DNA from: Sphingomonas koreensis
GTDB lineage: Bacteria; Pseudomonadota; Alphaproteobacteria; Sphingomonadales; Sphingomonadaceae
NCBI RefSeq assembly: GCF_002797435.1
Contig: NZ_PGEN01000001.1
Span: 496,001-560,000, forward strand
Length of the DNA: 64,000 nt
Direction of reading: 5' to 3'
The position numbers were made by a program, and so were the translations under genes. The notes below the pieces were generated by a model. The model was not told the DNA's origin. It made no database searches and was given only the letters and a program-made list of their open reading frames with translations. Positions within the stretch are counted from its first letter, which is position 1, and every line of letters starts with the position of its first letter. Below, piece after piece: positions 17,399-25,339 of the stretch.

Positions 17399-17869
17399 GT
17401 GTCTCTCATTGCCCTGATGTCTGGGAATCAGAATGAGATCGGGGCGCTTGCTCCGCTGGTCGGCTACCACCTCCGTCGCGCCTCCGGCGCCTTCGCGGCG
17501 GATTTCGCCGCAGCGGTGGAAGGGACGGGAATGCGCCAGGTGCTGATCGGCATCCTTGCGATCGTGTCCAACGACAAGGGGATCAATCAGGGCGCGGTCG
17601 GCCGCATGCTGGGAATCAAGCGCGCCAACATGGTCTCGCTGATCAACGAGCTGGTCGATGCCGGGCTGCTGGAGCGCGAGGTCGATCCGACCGACCGGCG
17701 CGCCTTCCTGCTCAACCTCAGCTCTGCCGGGCGGGCGACGCTGGCCGAATGCCTGGCTCGGATCGAGGCGCATGAGAAGAAGATGCTCGCAGGGTTCACC
17801 GATGCGGAACGCGCGACCTTGCTCGACCTGCTGGGCCGGATCGAGCGGCGCGGCGGCGCGGCCTCCTAG
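17399..17869 (+). CDS. MarR-family regulator (FerC-like position)
   Basis: MarR-type winged-helix protein of 156 aa. NQGAVGRMLGIKRANMVSLINELVDAGLLEREVDPTDRRAFLLNLSSAG in the middle is the wHTH with the wing DPTDRR. GTG 17399 is chosen because GGAG lies four bases upstream; ATG 17417 is an alternative. Its stop codon overlaps that of the convergent feruloyl-CoA synthetase gene (CTAG shared). In Sphingobium SYK-6 the MarR protein FerC represses ferBA in response to feruloyl-CoA. By position this gene is a candidate for the same role, but a second MarR gene at 23808 competes for it. Confidence 0.85.
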   Translation: MSLIALMSGNQNEIGALAPLVGYHLRRASGAFAADFAAAVEGTGMRQVLIGILAIVSNDKGINQGAVGRMLGIKRANMVSLINELVDAGLLEREVDPTDRRAFLLNLSSAGRATLAECLARIEAHEKKMLAGFTDAERATLLDLLGRIERRGGAAS

Positions 17870-19953
17870 TCGGCAAGGATCAACGCATCGAGGGCAACCA
17901 CACCCTCGCCCCGCGGATAGACGACCACCGGGTTGAGGTCGATCTCGCGAATGGATGGCGTACCCGCCAGGACCCGGCCGAGGTCGCTGATCAGCCGGGC
18001 GACCGCATCGACATCGAGCGCAGGCGAACCGCGATAGCCGTCGAGCAACGCGCCCTGCTTGAGCTTGCGCAGCTCGGCGACAATTGCCGCGTGCGTCAGA
18101 TCGGCGGGGAGCAGGCGGACGTCGTGGAGCAGCTCGGCCGTGACTCCGCCGAACCCGGCAAGGATGACAGGACCCCAATCCGGATCGTTGCGCGCGCCGA
18201 TGATCAGCTCCACGCCGCGTCTGCCCATCGCCTCGACTTGCGCACCTTCGACTATGATTCCCGCATCATAGGCCGCGATATTGCCGTGGAGCCTTACCCA
18301 CGCCGCATCGAGTGCGGCGTCATCGGCGATGTTGAGGATCACGCCCCCCGCGTCGCTCTTGTGGCTCAGCGCAGCCGCCTGCGCCTTGATCGCGACCGGA
18401 TAGCCGGTGCGTGCGGCGACCGCCCTCGCCTCTTCCGCGTTCTTCGCAAAGCCGCCAGCGGGGAAGGGAATGCCGGCGGGGGCAAGCAGCTGCTTGGCGC
18501 GATATTCAGGGATCACGCCCGACGGCAGATCGACTGTCACCGACGCTGCACCAGCGCGTTCGAAGTCGCGCTCGGCGAAACGTCCCAGATGCCGCAGCGC
18601 GCGAAAAGCACGATCGGGCGAGGGGAAATAGGTGACCCCGATCGTCCGCAACGCGTCGATATATTCGGCGGGCACCGGCGCACCCTCGTCGAGCCCGGCG
18701 AAGATCACCGGCTTTTCGGGCTGCAATGCCTTCACTGCATCGATGATCGCGGGAAATTTGCGCGCCGAGGTGGCTTCGTCGGTCTGGATGATTCCGAACA
18801 CCAGCGCCGAGAAATTGCCGTCCGCGAGCAGCGGGATCATCGTGCGGCGATACAGGTCGGGATCGACCAGCGCCTGTGCGGTCAGATCCATCGGATTCGA
18901 GACGGGGATGAAATCGGGGATCGCGGTTCGCATCGCAGCCGCAGTCTCCCCGGCCATCGCGGGAAGGTCGAGACCGATCCGCTCGGCCAGATCGAGGGTG
19001 AGCGCCTTGAACGCACCCGATTCGGTCAGCACGGCGGTACCGCCCTTGCGCACGGGCTTGCCCCGCACCGCGAGCTCGAGCACGTCGCCGAGCGCCTCCA
19101 GGCTGTCGACGAGGACGACGCCGGCGCGCTCGACCTTCGCCTTCATCAACTGCCAGTCGCCGGCCATCGCGCCGGTATGCGTCGCCGCGGACTCGCGCGC
19201 GGCGTTCGACGTGCCGGGGTGGAGCAGCACGATATGCTTGCCGGCGGCACGCGCTCTTTCGGCCAGCGCCAGGAAGCGGGCAGGCTTGCGGAACTGCTCG
19301 ACGATCATGCCGATCGCGAGCGTTGCCGGATCGCCGATCAGATGCTCGACATAGTCCTCGACGCCGCTCGCGGCCTCGTTGCCGGTAGAGACCGAGAGGG
19401 TGATGCCCAGTCCCTTGCCCATCAGCATGGTGCCCAGCACCACCGCCATTGCCCCCGACTGGCTGACAATGCCGGCCGCAGGCTTGTCCTTGAGGTCGAG
19501 CACCGGCGCCTCGACGAAGGTCAGCGGCACGCCCGCAGCATAGTTGACCAGCCCCAGACAGTTCGGCCCCTCGACCACCATGCCATGTTCGGCGGCAATC
19601 CGTGCGACCTCGGCCTGCGCCGCCAATCCTTCTTCGCCGCCCTCCGCGAACCCCGCCGCGAAGATGATCGCCGCGCCCACGCCGCGTTCGGCGAGCGCCT
19701 GTACCGCCGGCAGCACCGCCGGTCCGGGAACCGCCAGAACGGCCGCGTCGATGCCGTGCGGCAGTTCGTCGATCGTCTTCAGGCAAGGCCGCCCGCCGAT
19801 CTGGTCGCGCTTCGGGTTGATCAGGTGGATCTCGCCCGCATAGCCATGCCGCTCAAGGTTGCGCAGCACTGAATTGCCGAGCGCGCCCGGTGTGGACGAG
19901 GCACCGACGATGACGACCGAGCGCGGAGTGAGGAGTCGGGAAAGGTCGGGCAT
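17866..19953 (-). CDS. ferA: Feruloyl-CoA synthetase, NDP-forming type
   Basis: NDP-forming acyl-CoA synthetase of 695 aa with CoA-binding, ligase and ATP-grasp parts in one chain. SVVIVGASSTPGALGN is the N-terminal CoA-binding Rossmann motif, GIVSQSGAMA and THTGAMAGD are the succinyl-CoA-ligase-like segments with the conserved histidine region, and VAIKAQAAALSHKSDAGGV starts the ATP-grasp part near residue 490. In sphingomonads this type is FerA, which activates ferulate and related hydroxycinnamates. It is the last gene of a vanillin dehydrogenase-ferB-ferA operon. AAGGA precedes its ATG. Acetyl- or pimeloyl-CoA synthetase functions are possible from the family alone, but the neighbouring ferB decides. 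Confidence 0.88.
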   Translation of the reverse strand: MPDLSRLLTPRSVVIVGASSTPGALGNSVLRNLERHGYAGEIHLINPKRDQIGGRPCLKTIDELPHGIDAAVLAVPGPAVLPAVQALAERGVGAAIIFAAGFAEGGEEGLAAQAEVARIAAEHGMVVEGPNCLGLVNYAAGVPLTFVEAPVLDLKDKPAAGIVSQSGAMAVVLGTMLMGKGLGITLSVSTGNEAASGVEDYVEHLIGDPATLAIGMIVEQFRKPARFLALAERARAAGKHIVLLHPGTSNAARESAATHTGAMAGDWQLMKAKVERAGVVLVDSLEALGDVLELAVRGKPVRKGGTAVLTESGAFKALTLDLAERIGLDLPAMAGETAAAMRTAIPDFIPVSNPMDLTAQALVDPDLYRRTMIPLLADGNFSALVFGIIQTDEATSARKFPAIIDAVKALQPEKPVIFAGLDEGAPVPAEYIDALRTIGVTYFPSPDRAFRALRHLGRFAERDFERAGAASVTVDLPSGVIPEYRAKQLLAPAGIPFPAGGFAKNAEEARAVAARTGYPVAIKAQAAALSHKSDAGGVILNIADDAALDAAWVRLHGNIAAYDAGIIVEGAQVEAMGRRGVELIIGARNDPDWGPVILAGFGGVTAELLHDVRLLPADLTHAAIVAELRKLKQGALLDGYRGSPALDVDAVARLISDLGRVLAGTPSIREIDLNPVVVYPRGEGVVALDALILAD

Positions 19954-19966
19954 TGTTCATCCTTAA

Positions 19967-19989
19967 ATCCTCCCCGGTACGGGGAGGAT
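19967..19989 (-). repeat. Perfect stem-loop between ferB and ferA
   Basis: ATCCTCCCCG, then GTA, then CGGGGAGGAT: a perfect 10-bp inverted repeat with a three-base loop in the 46-base gap of the operon. It ends 14 bases before the ferA start. It may be a dispersed intergenic palindrome, an mRNA-stabilising hairpin or a control of ferA translation. There is no T-run, so it is not a classic terminator. Confidence 0.75.
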
Positions 19990-19999
19990 CTCTAGTGGA

Positions 20000-20836
20000 T
20001 CACGCTTTCACGCGGTCCTTGTCGTATGCGCCGAGGCCCGGCTTGTAGCTCTTCTCGTCGATGAACTGGCGAATGCCTTCCTTGCGGCCGTCATCATCAT
20101 AGCTGTTGGCGGCCTCCTGCGCCCGGATCAGGTAATCCTCGGCCTCGTCATAGGGCAGGATCGAAACGCGGCGGACCGCGTCCTTGGTGGCCTTGAGCGC
20201 CACGGGGTTCTTGCGGAGCAGGACGTTGGCGACCTCGGTCACGCGGTCCCTGAGCCGTGCCAGCGGCAGCGCTTCGTTGACCAGGCCCCATTCGGCGGCA
20301 GTCTTGCCGTCGATATTCTCGCCCATCATCGCGTGGTACATCGCCTTGCGGAACGGCATCAGCTCGACCGCCACCTTGGTCGCGCCGCCGCCCGGGAGGA
20401 TGCCCCAGTTGATCTCGCTGAGGCCGAACTGCGCTTCGTCGGCCGCAAAGGCGAGATCGCAGGCGAACAGCGGACCATAGGCTCCGCCGAAGCACCAGCC
20501 ATTGACCATCGCGATCGTCGGCTTCTGGTACCAGCGCAGCCGGCGCCACCAGCCATAGGCCTCGCGCTGCGCCTGCCGCGTCGCGCCCAGCCCCTGCGCC
20601 TCGGTCTCGCGGAAATATTCCTTGAGATCCATGCCGGCGCAAAAGGCCTCGCCTTCACCCGTCAGCACCAGCACGCCGACATCCTCGCGATATTCCAGCG
20701 CGTCGAGCACCTCCATCATTTCGCGGTTGAGCGTGGGGCTCTGGGCATTGCGCTTGTCCGGCCGGTTGTACTTCACCCAGGCGATGCCGTTCGCGACATC
20801 ATAGGCGACAACGCCATTGGTGCTCAGCTGTGTCAT
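20000..20836 (-). CDS. ferB: Feruloyl-CoA hydratase/lyase
   Basis: Crotonase-family enzyme of 278 aa that hydrates feruloyl-CoA and splits it to vanillin and acetyl-CoA. The segments RPDKRNAQSPTLNREMMEVL, GMDLKEYFRE, KPTIAMVNGWCFGGAY and FGLSEINWG are those of the characterised hydroxycinnamoyl-CoA hydratase-lyases, and the C-terminal FIDEKSYKPGLGAY is also characteristic. The Glu of GLSEINW corresponds to the catalytic glutamate of the Pseudomonas enzyme. ATG 20836 has AAGGAAG upstream. It lies between vanillin dehydrogenase and ferA on the same strand. p-Coumaroyl-CoA and caffeoyl-CoA are likely also accepted, as is usual for the family. Confidence 0.93.
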   Translation of the reverse strand: MTQLSTNGVVAYDVANGIAWVKYNRPDKRNAQSPTLNREMMEVLDALEYREDVGVLVLTGEGEAFCAGMDLKEYFRETEAQGLGATRQAQREAYGWWRRLRWYQKPTIAMVNGWCFGGAYGPLFACDLAFAADEAQFGLSEINWGILPGGGATKVAVELMPFRKAMYHAMMGENIDGKTAAEWGLVNEALPLARLRDRVTEVANVLLRKNPVALKATKDAVRRVSILPYDEAEDYLIRAQEAANSYDDDGRKEGIRQFIDEKSYKPGLGAYDKDRVKA

Positions 20837-20879
20837 TCTGCTTCCTTCGTTTCCCGCCCTCGCAGGCGGCGATCCCATG

Positions 20880-22316
20880 TCAAATCGGATAGTGGCCGGG
20901 TTCGGTCTCGATCGTGATCCAGCGCAGCTCGGTGAAGGCGTCGATCCCGGCCTTGCCGCCGAATCGGCCATAGCCGGACGCCTTGACCCCGCCGAACGGC
21001 ATCTGCGCCTCGTCATGCACGGTCGGGCCGTTGACGTGGCAAATGCCCGACTTGATCTGTCTGGCGACCCTGAGCCCGCGCGCGGTATCGCGGGTGAAGA
21101 CCGAGGCCGAGAGGCCGTACTCGGTGTCGTTGGCCAGCAGAATCGCATGGGCCTCGTCGCGCGCACGGATCACGCCGACCACCGGGCCGAAGCTCTCGTC
21201 GCGGAACAGCTTCATGTCCGGCGTCACATGATCGATGACATGCGCGGGCATCAGCACGCCGCCAGTACCTTCCAGCACGCCGCCGCCATTGACCTGCACG
21301 GCGCCAGCCGCCAGTGCGTCGCCGATCAGCGCCTTCACATGAGCGACGGTCTTCTGATCGACCACCGCCCCCAGCGGGGTCTTGCCCTCGCGCGGATCGC
21401 CGACGGGCATGGTTCCTACCTTGGCGGCGAACTTCTCGACGAATGCGTCCGCCACGGCATCCACCACGATGATCCGCTCGGTCGACATGCAGATCTGGCC
21501 CTGGTTCATGAACGCGCCGAACGCGGCGGCCTTGACCGCCTCGTCCAGATCGGCGTCTTCCAGCACCAGCATCGGCGCCTTGCCGCCCAGTTCGAGCAGC
21601 ACGGGCTTCAGATGCTCCGCCGCGCGCTTGGCGATGATCCGGCCCACCGCGGTCGATCCGGTGAAGTTGATACGGCGGATATGCGGGTTGTCGATCAGCG
21701 CGCCGACGATCTCGGGCGCATCCTCGGGCGCGTTGGTCACGATGCTGACCGCGCCCTTGGGCAGCGCCTCGTCAAATGCCTCGGCGATCAGCGAGTGGGT
21801 GCGCGGGCATTGTTCGCTGGCCTTGAGCACCACGGTGTTGCCGCAAGCGAGCGGCGCTGCGACCGCGCGCACGCCCAGGATGATCGGCGCGTTCCACGGC
21901 GCGATGCCCAGCATCACGCCCACCGGCTCGCGGATTGCCATCGCGATGCAGCCGGGCTTGTCCGAAGGGATCACCTCGCCGCCGATCTGGGTGGTCAGCG
22001 CCGCCGCCTCGCGCACCATGCTTACCGCCAGCATCAGGTTGAAGCGCGCCCAGCCCTCGGTCGCGCCGATCTCGCCGTTCATCGCCTCGACGAAATCCTC
22101 GGCCTTGGCCGCCAGTGCCTCCGCCGCCTTGTTGAGCGCGGCGCGGCGGGCGTTGGGGCCGAGCGTGGACCAGGCGGGAAAGGCGGCGGCGGCGGCCTCG
22201 ACCGCCTCGTTCGCCTGATCGACGGTGAATGCCTGCGCCTCGGTCGCAACCTCACCGGTCACAGGGTTCAACCGGGCGAAGGTCTTGCCGGGTGCCGGCG
22301 GTGCAATCGTGGCCAT
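20880..22316 (-). CDS. ligV: Vanillin dehydrogenase (aldehyde dehydrogenase)
   Basis: NAD(P)-dependent aldehyde dehydrogenase of 478 aa. The catalytic Glu is in LLELGGKAPM, the catalytic Cys in FMNQGQICMSTERI, the cofactor motif in INFTGSTAVG and the C-terminal FGGVKASGYGRFGG is conserved. The sequence type is that of vanillin, benzaldehyde and salicylaldehyde dehydrogenases. As the first gene of the operon with ferB and ferA, it should oxidise vanillin (or 4-hydroxybenzaldehyde and protocatechualdehyde) to the acid. AGGAGAGG precedes ATG 22316. The gene symbol is by analogy with SYK-6; the family alone does not fix the substrate. Confidence 0.87.
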   Translation of the reverse strand: MATIAPPAPGKTFARLNPVTGEVATEAQAFTVDQANEAVEAAAAAFPAWSTLGPNARRAALNKAAEALAAKAEDFVEAMNGEIGATEGWARFNLMLAVSMVREAAALTTQIGGEVIPSDKPGCIAMAIREPVGVMLGIAPWNAPIILGVRAVAAPLACGNTVVLKASEQCPRTHSLIAEAFDEALPKGAVSIVTNAPEDAPEIVGALIDNPHIRRINFTGSTAVGRIIAKRAAEHLKPVLLELGGKAPMLVLEDADLDEAVKAAAFGAFMNQGQICMSTERIIVVDAVADAFVEKFAAKVGTMPVGDPREGKTPLGAVVDQKTVAHVKALIGDALAAGAVQVNGGGVLEGTGGVLMPAHVIDHVTPDMKLFRDESFGPVVGVIRARDEAHAILLANDTEYGLSASVFTRDTARGLRVARQIKSGICHVNGPTVHDEAQMPFGGVKASGYGRFGGKAGIDAFTELRWITIETEPGHYPI

Positions 22317-22340
22317 AGCGCCTCTCCTGAATATTGCTAT

Positions 22341-22352
22341 ATGCTATAGCAT
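22341..22352. promoter_or_regulatory. Palindrome before the vanillin dehydrogenase/ferBA operon
   Basis: ATGCTATAGCAT is a perfect 12-bp palindrome 25 bases upstream of the vanillin dehydrogenase start. A related half, TTGCTATA, precedes it at 22334-22341. It lies in an AT-rich island in the 114-base gap after the MFS gene. It is a good candidate operator for one of the two MarR proteins, and TATAGC may overlap a -10 element. Confidence 0.55.
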
Positions 22353-22430
22353 TATCGGTGCATTGCAATGGCTATTTGGAATTTGCGCGGCGAAGCGATG
22401 GGAATGACAGGCACGGAACGTCGCGACAGG

Positions 22431-23765
22431 TTAAGCGCTGCGGTTCGTTAGGCTCGAAGCTTCGCCCGGTGCGGACCAGCCGCGCATCGCGAACAGGGCA
22501 ATCGCGCCGATGATCGAGCCCAGCCCCATCAGGATCGCGACCGTCTGCAGCCCATGGCCCGCCGCAAACAGGAAGCCGGCCAGCGCCGGCGCCAGCGCCG
22601 ATCCGCCGCGGCCGACGCCGATCACGAAGCCGGTGGCGGTCGCGCGCACGCTGGTCGGGAAGGACTGGGCGATCAGCGCGTAGAGGCCGACCACCCCCGC
22701 ATTGGTCGCAAAGCCCGCGAGCGCGGCGACGGTCGAGAGCGCCGCAAGGCCGGTCTGCGCACGGCCGAACACGATGACCAGCGCGGTCGATAGCAACATA
22801 GCGACGATGGTGAGCGCAAGCAGCCGGATCCTGCCTGTAAGCAGCCCCAGAACCAATGACCCGGTCGCCCCGCCGATGCTCGCCCATACCAGCACGCCCG
22901 CGGCCTCGGGCGGCGGGAAGCCCATGTCGACCACGATCTTCGGGATCCATTTGAGGATGAAGTAGAAGGTCATGATGTGCGCGAGATAGGCGATCGTGAG
23001 CAGCACCGTTGCGCGCATCAGCCCCGGCGAGAAGAGATCGATCAGCGGCACCTTGCGCGCGCCCGTTTGCGGTTCGGGCAGCGCATCGACCGGCGGATGC
23101 CCCATTCGCGCGAGCGTCGCGTTGATCCGCGCAAGCGCGTCGGGCGGGCGCTTGTGCATCAGGAAGGCAACCGACTCGGGCGCCCGCCACAACACCAGCG
23201 GGATGAACAGCACCGAGCAGGCTGCGCCGAACACGAACACCGCCCGCCAGTCGTACATTGACAGGAGCACCGCCGAGATCGACCCGCCGACGATCGTGCC
23301 GACCGGATAGCCGGCCGCCATCAGCACCACCGCAAGCGACCGGTGCCTGGCATTCGCCGCCTCCGCCACCGCGGCGTTGGTCGCTGCGAGCATTCCGCCG
23401 ATGCCGAGGCCTGTGAGCACTCGCCATGCCGACAGTACCTCGATGCCGTTCGCGCTCGCCGCGCCGAGCATCCCGATCGTCATCAGGCAGAGACATGACA
23501 GGATCGTCGCGCGCCGCCCGATCCGGTCCGCCAGACCGCCCAGGAACAGCGATCCGATCGCCATTCCCACCAGTTCCATCGACAGCACGATGCCCAGCGC
23601 CGCGCGGTCGATTCCCCAATCCCTGGCGATGCCGGGCGAAGCGAAGCTGATCGACAGCACGTCGAACCCGTCGAGCGCGTTCAGCCCGATCATCGTCGCG
23701 ACCACGCCCCATTGGAAGCGCGACATGGGTTCACGGTCGATCAATGTGCGCGGATCGGTGGCCAT
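22431..23765 (-). CDS. Aromatic acid:H+ symporter (MFS, AAHS type)
   Basis: Twelve-helix MFS permease of 444 aa. Helix 1 carries LNALDGFDVLSISF, the DGxD motif of the aromatic acid:H+ symporters (PcaK, VanK, BenK), and the loop 2-3 has GGLADRIGRR. ATG 23765 has GGAGGGGA upstream. It stands between the second MarR gene and the vanillin dehydrogenase operon, on the same strand as both. The likely substrate is vanillate, ferulate, 4-hydroxybenzoate or protocatechuate. The gap before it contains an AT-rich near-palindrome (23788-23806). Confidence 0.9.
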   Translation of the reverse strand: MATDPRTLIDREPMSRFQWGVVATMIGLNALDGFDVLSISFASPGIARDWGIDRAALGIVLSMELVGMAIGSLFLGGLADRIGRRATILSCLCLMTIGMLGAASANGIEVLSAWRVLTGLGIGGMLAATNAAVAEAANARHRSLAVVLMAAGYPVGTIVGGSISAVLLSMYDWRAVFVFGAACSVLFIPLVLWRAPESVAFLMHKRPPDALARINATLARMGHPPVDALPEPQTGARKVPLIDLFSPGLMRATVLLTIAYLAHIMTFYFILKWIPKIVVDMGFPPPEAAGVLVWASIGGATGSLVLGLLTGRIRLLALTIVAMLLSTALVIVFGRAQTGLAALSTVAALAGFATNAGVVGLYALIAQSFPTSVRATATGFVIGVGRGGSALAPALAGFLFAAGHGLQTVAILMGLGSIIGAIALFAMRGWSAPGEASSLTNRSA

Positions 23766-23787
23766 ATCCCCTCCAGGGTTGTCGATT

Positions 23788-23806
23788 TTGTTATATCACT
23801 AAACAA
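23788..23806. promoter_or_regulatory. AT-rich inverted repeat before the MFS gene
   Basis: TTGTTATATCACTAAACAA has inverted TTGTT/AACAA ends nine bases apart, in a 42-base gap between the MarR and MFS genes. Size and AT-richness fit a MarR operator. It resembles the stronger site at 25300-25318 in its TTGT...ACAA ends. Confidence 0.45.
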
Positions 23807-23807
23807 T

Positions 23808-24236
23808 TCATCGATAGATGCGCGCGAGCATTTCCTCAAGCGCCGTCAACTCCGCCTCGCTGAACCGGCTCTTGAGCCAGGTCTCATGCGCAGCGATCGC
23901 GCTCTTCGCTTGGACCAGCAACGCCTCGCCCGCGCCGGTCAGCCGAAAGGCAATGCGCCGCCTGTCGGTGGCCGAAGGACCGCGCGAAACCAGCCCGCGC
24001 TTCTCGAGGCCATGGACCAGCGCCATCGTCGTCGCGCGATCCATGTCGAGCGCGACAGCAAGGTCGGTCTGCGCGAGATCGGGGTGATCGCCGGTCAGCC
24101 ACAGCACCGACACCTGCTTTTGCGTCAGGCCGAGCTCGGCGAAATGTTCACCGAAATGCCGCTGCACCGCGCCATGCGCGCGCCGCAGCCTCAGTCCCAG
24201 ATTCCGGTCGAGTTCGCCCCGGCTGATTTTCGCCAT
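23808..24236 (-). CDS. MarR-family regulator
   Basis: MarR-type regulator of 142 aa. LAQTDLAVALDMDRATTMALVHGLEKRGLVSRGPSATDRRRIAFRLT spans the recognition helix and wing; a long C-terminal dimerisation helix follows. Its ATG overlaps the stop of the vanA-type gene by one base (TGATG), and the MFS gene follows, so it is probably co-transcribed with vanA and controls vanA, the MFS gene and perhaps the divergent methyltransferase-like gene. A ligand such as vanillate or a CoA-ester is plausible by analogy but unproven. Confidence 0.88.
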   Translation of the reverse strand: MAKISRGELDRNLGLRLRRAHGAVQRHFGEHFAELGLTQKQVSVLWLTGDHPDLAQTDLAVALDMDRATTMALVHGLEKRGLVSRGPSATDRRRIAFRLTGAGEALLVQAKSAIAAHETWLKSRFSEAELTALEEMLARIYR

Positions 24237-25258
24237 CAGGCCGCCTCGGCCTCGGCCAGCCGCTTGATGATCGCTCGCGCGCGCACGCTGCCCTGGTCGA
24301 TCGAATAGCCGCGCAGCTTCATGTCGGGGTTCGCCGCGATGCTGCGCTGCTGCGCCTCCAGCACTTCCACGTCCTCGTCGAACACCTGCCCCTGCTGCGC
24401 CTTGAAGCGCGCCGTGAAGCCGGCGTCATCGATGTCGAAATTGCGCGCCATGCCCCAGAAATAATGAGTCGTGGTTTCGGTCTCGGGGGTCATGGCATCG
24501 ACGACGAAGCCACGCACCCCCGAATCGTGCCGCTCGATCGTGTCGCCCGCCGCGACCGGCGATACGCCGACGTCGATCAGCACCGATGAAGGCGGCAGGA
24601 AATGGCACACCTGCCAGCGATCGACGGGGCCGTCCGATCGCAACGCGTCGCGCCAGAAGGGCGGCGGCTCGATCCCCGGCATCCAGCGCCGCACATAGAC
24701 TTGTTCGCCCTCGACCACCGTCTCGATCGGCGCCTCGGTGATCTCATGCTGCCCGATCGATCCCTGATGCACCCAGGTCTCGTGGGACAGGTCCATGAGA
24801 TTGTCGATCACCAGCCGATAATCGCACGCGATGTGGTTGTACCCGCCATCGAAGGTCCAGCCGGGTGCGCTGCACGGCCAGAAATCGGGGATCAGTGCCG
24901 GGTCCGCCTTCTCCGCCTCGCCGATCCAGACCCATATGAAGCGATGCCTCTCCACAACCGGATACAGTGTCGCGCACACCGCCTTGGGCACTTTCTCCGA
25001 CCTGACCGGCATTTCGGTCGCGCAGCCGTCCGGCCCGAGCAGCAGCCCGTGATAGCGGCAGCGCACCGAATCGCCTTCCTTGAACCCCATCGACAGCGGC
25101 AGCAGCCGGTGCGGGCAGGCATCGCGCATCGCCACCACGCTGCGGTCGAGCTTGCGATAGAGCATCACCGGATCGCCGCAGATCGTGCGCGCAATCGGGG
25201 TGCGGTCCACCTCCGAATCCCAGGCGGCGACATACCAGCGGTTAGCGATCCAGGTCAT
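24236..25258 (-). CDS. vanA: Vanillate O-demethylase oxygenase (Rieske, VanA-like)
   Basis: Rieske non-heme iron oxygenase of 340 aa predicted to demethylate vanillate to protocatechuate and formaldehyde. The Rieske ligands are Cys48/His50 (DACPHRLLP) and Cys67/His70 (CRYHG); the mononuclear iron site is DNLMDLSHETWVH with His159 and His164. Start ATG 25258 has GAGGG upstream; two upstream in-frame ATGs lack a site. No VanB-type ferredoxin reductase is in the window, so electrons must come from a reductase encoded elsewhere. The neighbours (vanillin dehydrogenase, aromatic MFS, MarR) support vanillate or a similar methoxy-benzoate as substrate. Confidence 0.85.
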   Translation of the reverse strand: MTWIANRWYVAAWDSEVDRTPIARTICGDPVMLYRKLDRSVVAMRDACPHRLLPLSMGFKEGDSVRCRYHGLLLGPDGCATEMPVRSEKVPKAVCATLYPVVERHRFIWVWIGEAEKADPALIPDFWPCSAPGWTFDGGYNHIACDYRLVIDNLMDLSHETWVHQGSIGQHEITEAPIETVVEGEQVYVRRWMPGIEPPPFWRDALRSDGPVDRWQVCHFLPPSSVLIDVGVSPVAAGDTIERHDSGVRGFVVDAMTPETETTTHYFWGMARNFDIDDAGFTARFKAQQGQVFDEDVEVLEAQQRSIAANPDMKLRGYSIDQGSVRARAIIKRLAEAEAA

Positions 25259-25274
25259 TGCCCTCATCCTCATG

Positions 25275-25295
25275 CTGCACTATCGGTCTGTGCAG
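25275..25295. promoter_or_regulatory. Inverted repeat CTGCAC/GTGCAG in divergent gap
   Basis: A perfect 6-bp inverted repeat with a nine-base spacer lies 17 bases before the vanA start, between vanA and the methyltransferase-like gene. It could be an operator; at this size it could also be chance. Confidence 0.35.
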
Positions 25296-25299
25296 TATT

Positions 25300-25318
25300 T
25301 TGTATGTAATACTTACAA
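25300..25318. promoter_or_regulatory. Strong 19-bp palindrome between vanA and the MetE-like gene
   Basis: TTGTATGTAATACTTACAA is a palindrome in all but one pair (and its centre), with TTGTA/TACAA ends, centred in the 81-base divergent gap. Length and form are typical for MarR operators, and the marR gene is in the vanA operon. It would let one regulator control both directions. Confidence 0.65.
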
Positions 25319-25339
25319 TCTACGCAAGGAGATTCCCGG

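Noticed and set aside
17866-17869. Overlap of marR and ferA stops as a sign of a frameshift or misannotation
   Set aside because: Both genes are full length and in frame; a shared CTAG between convergent genes is normal in compact genomes.
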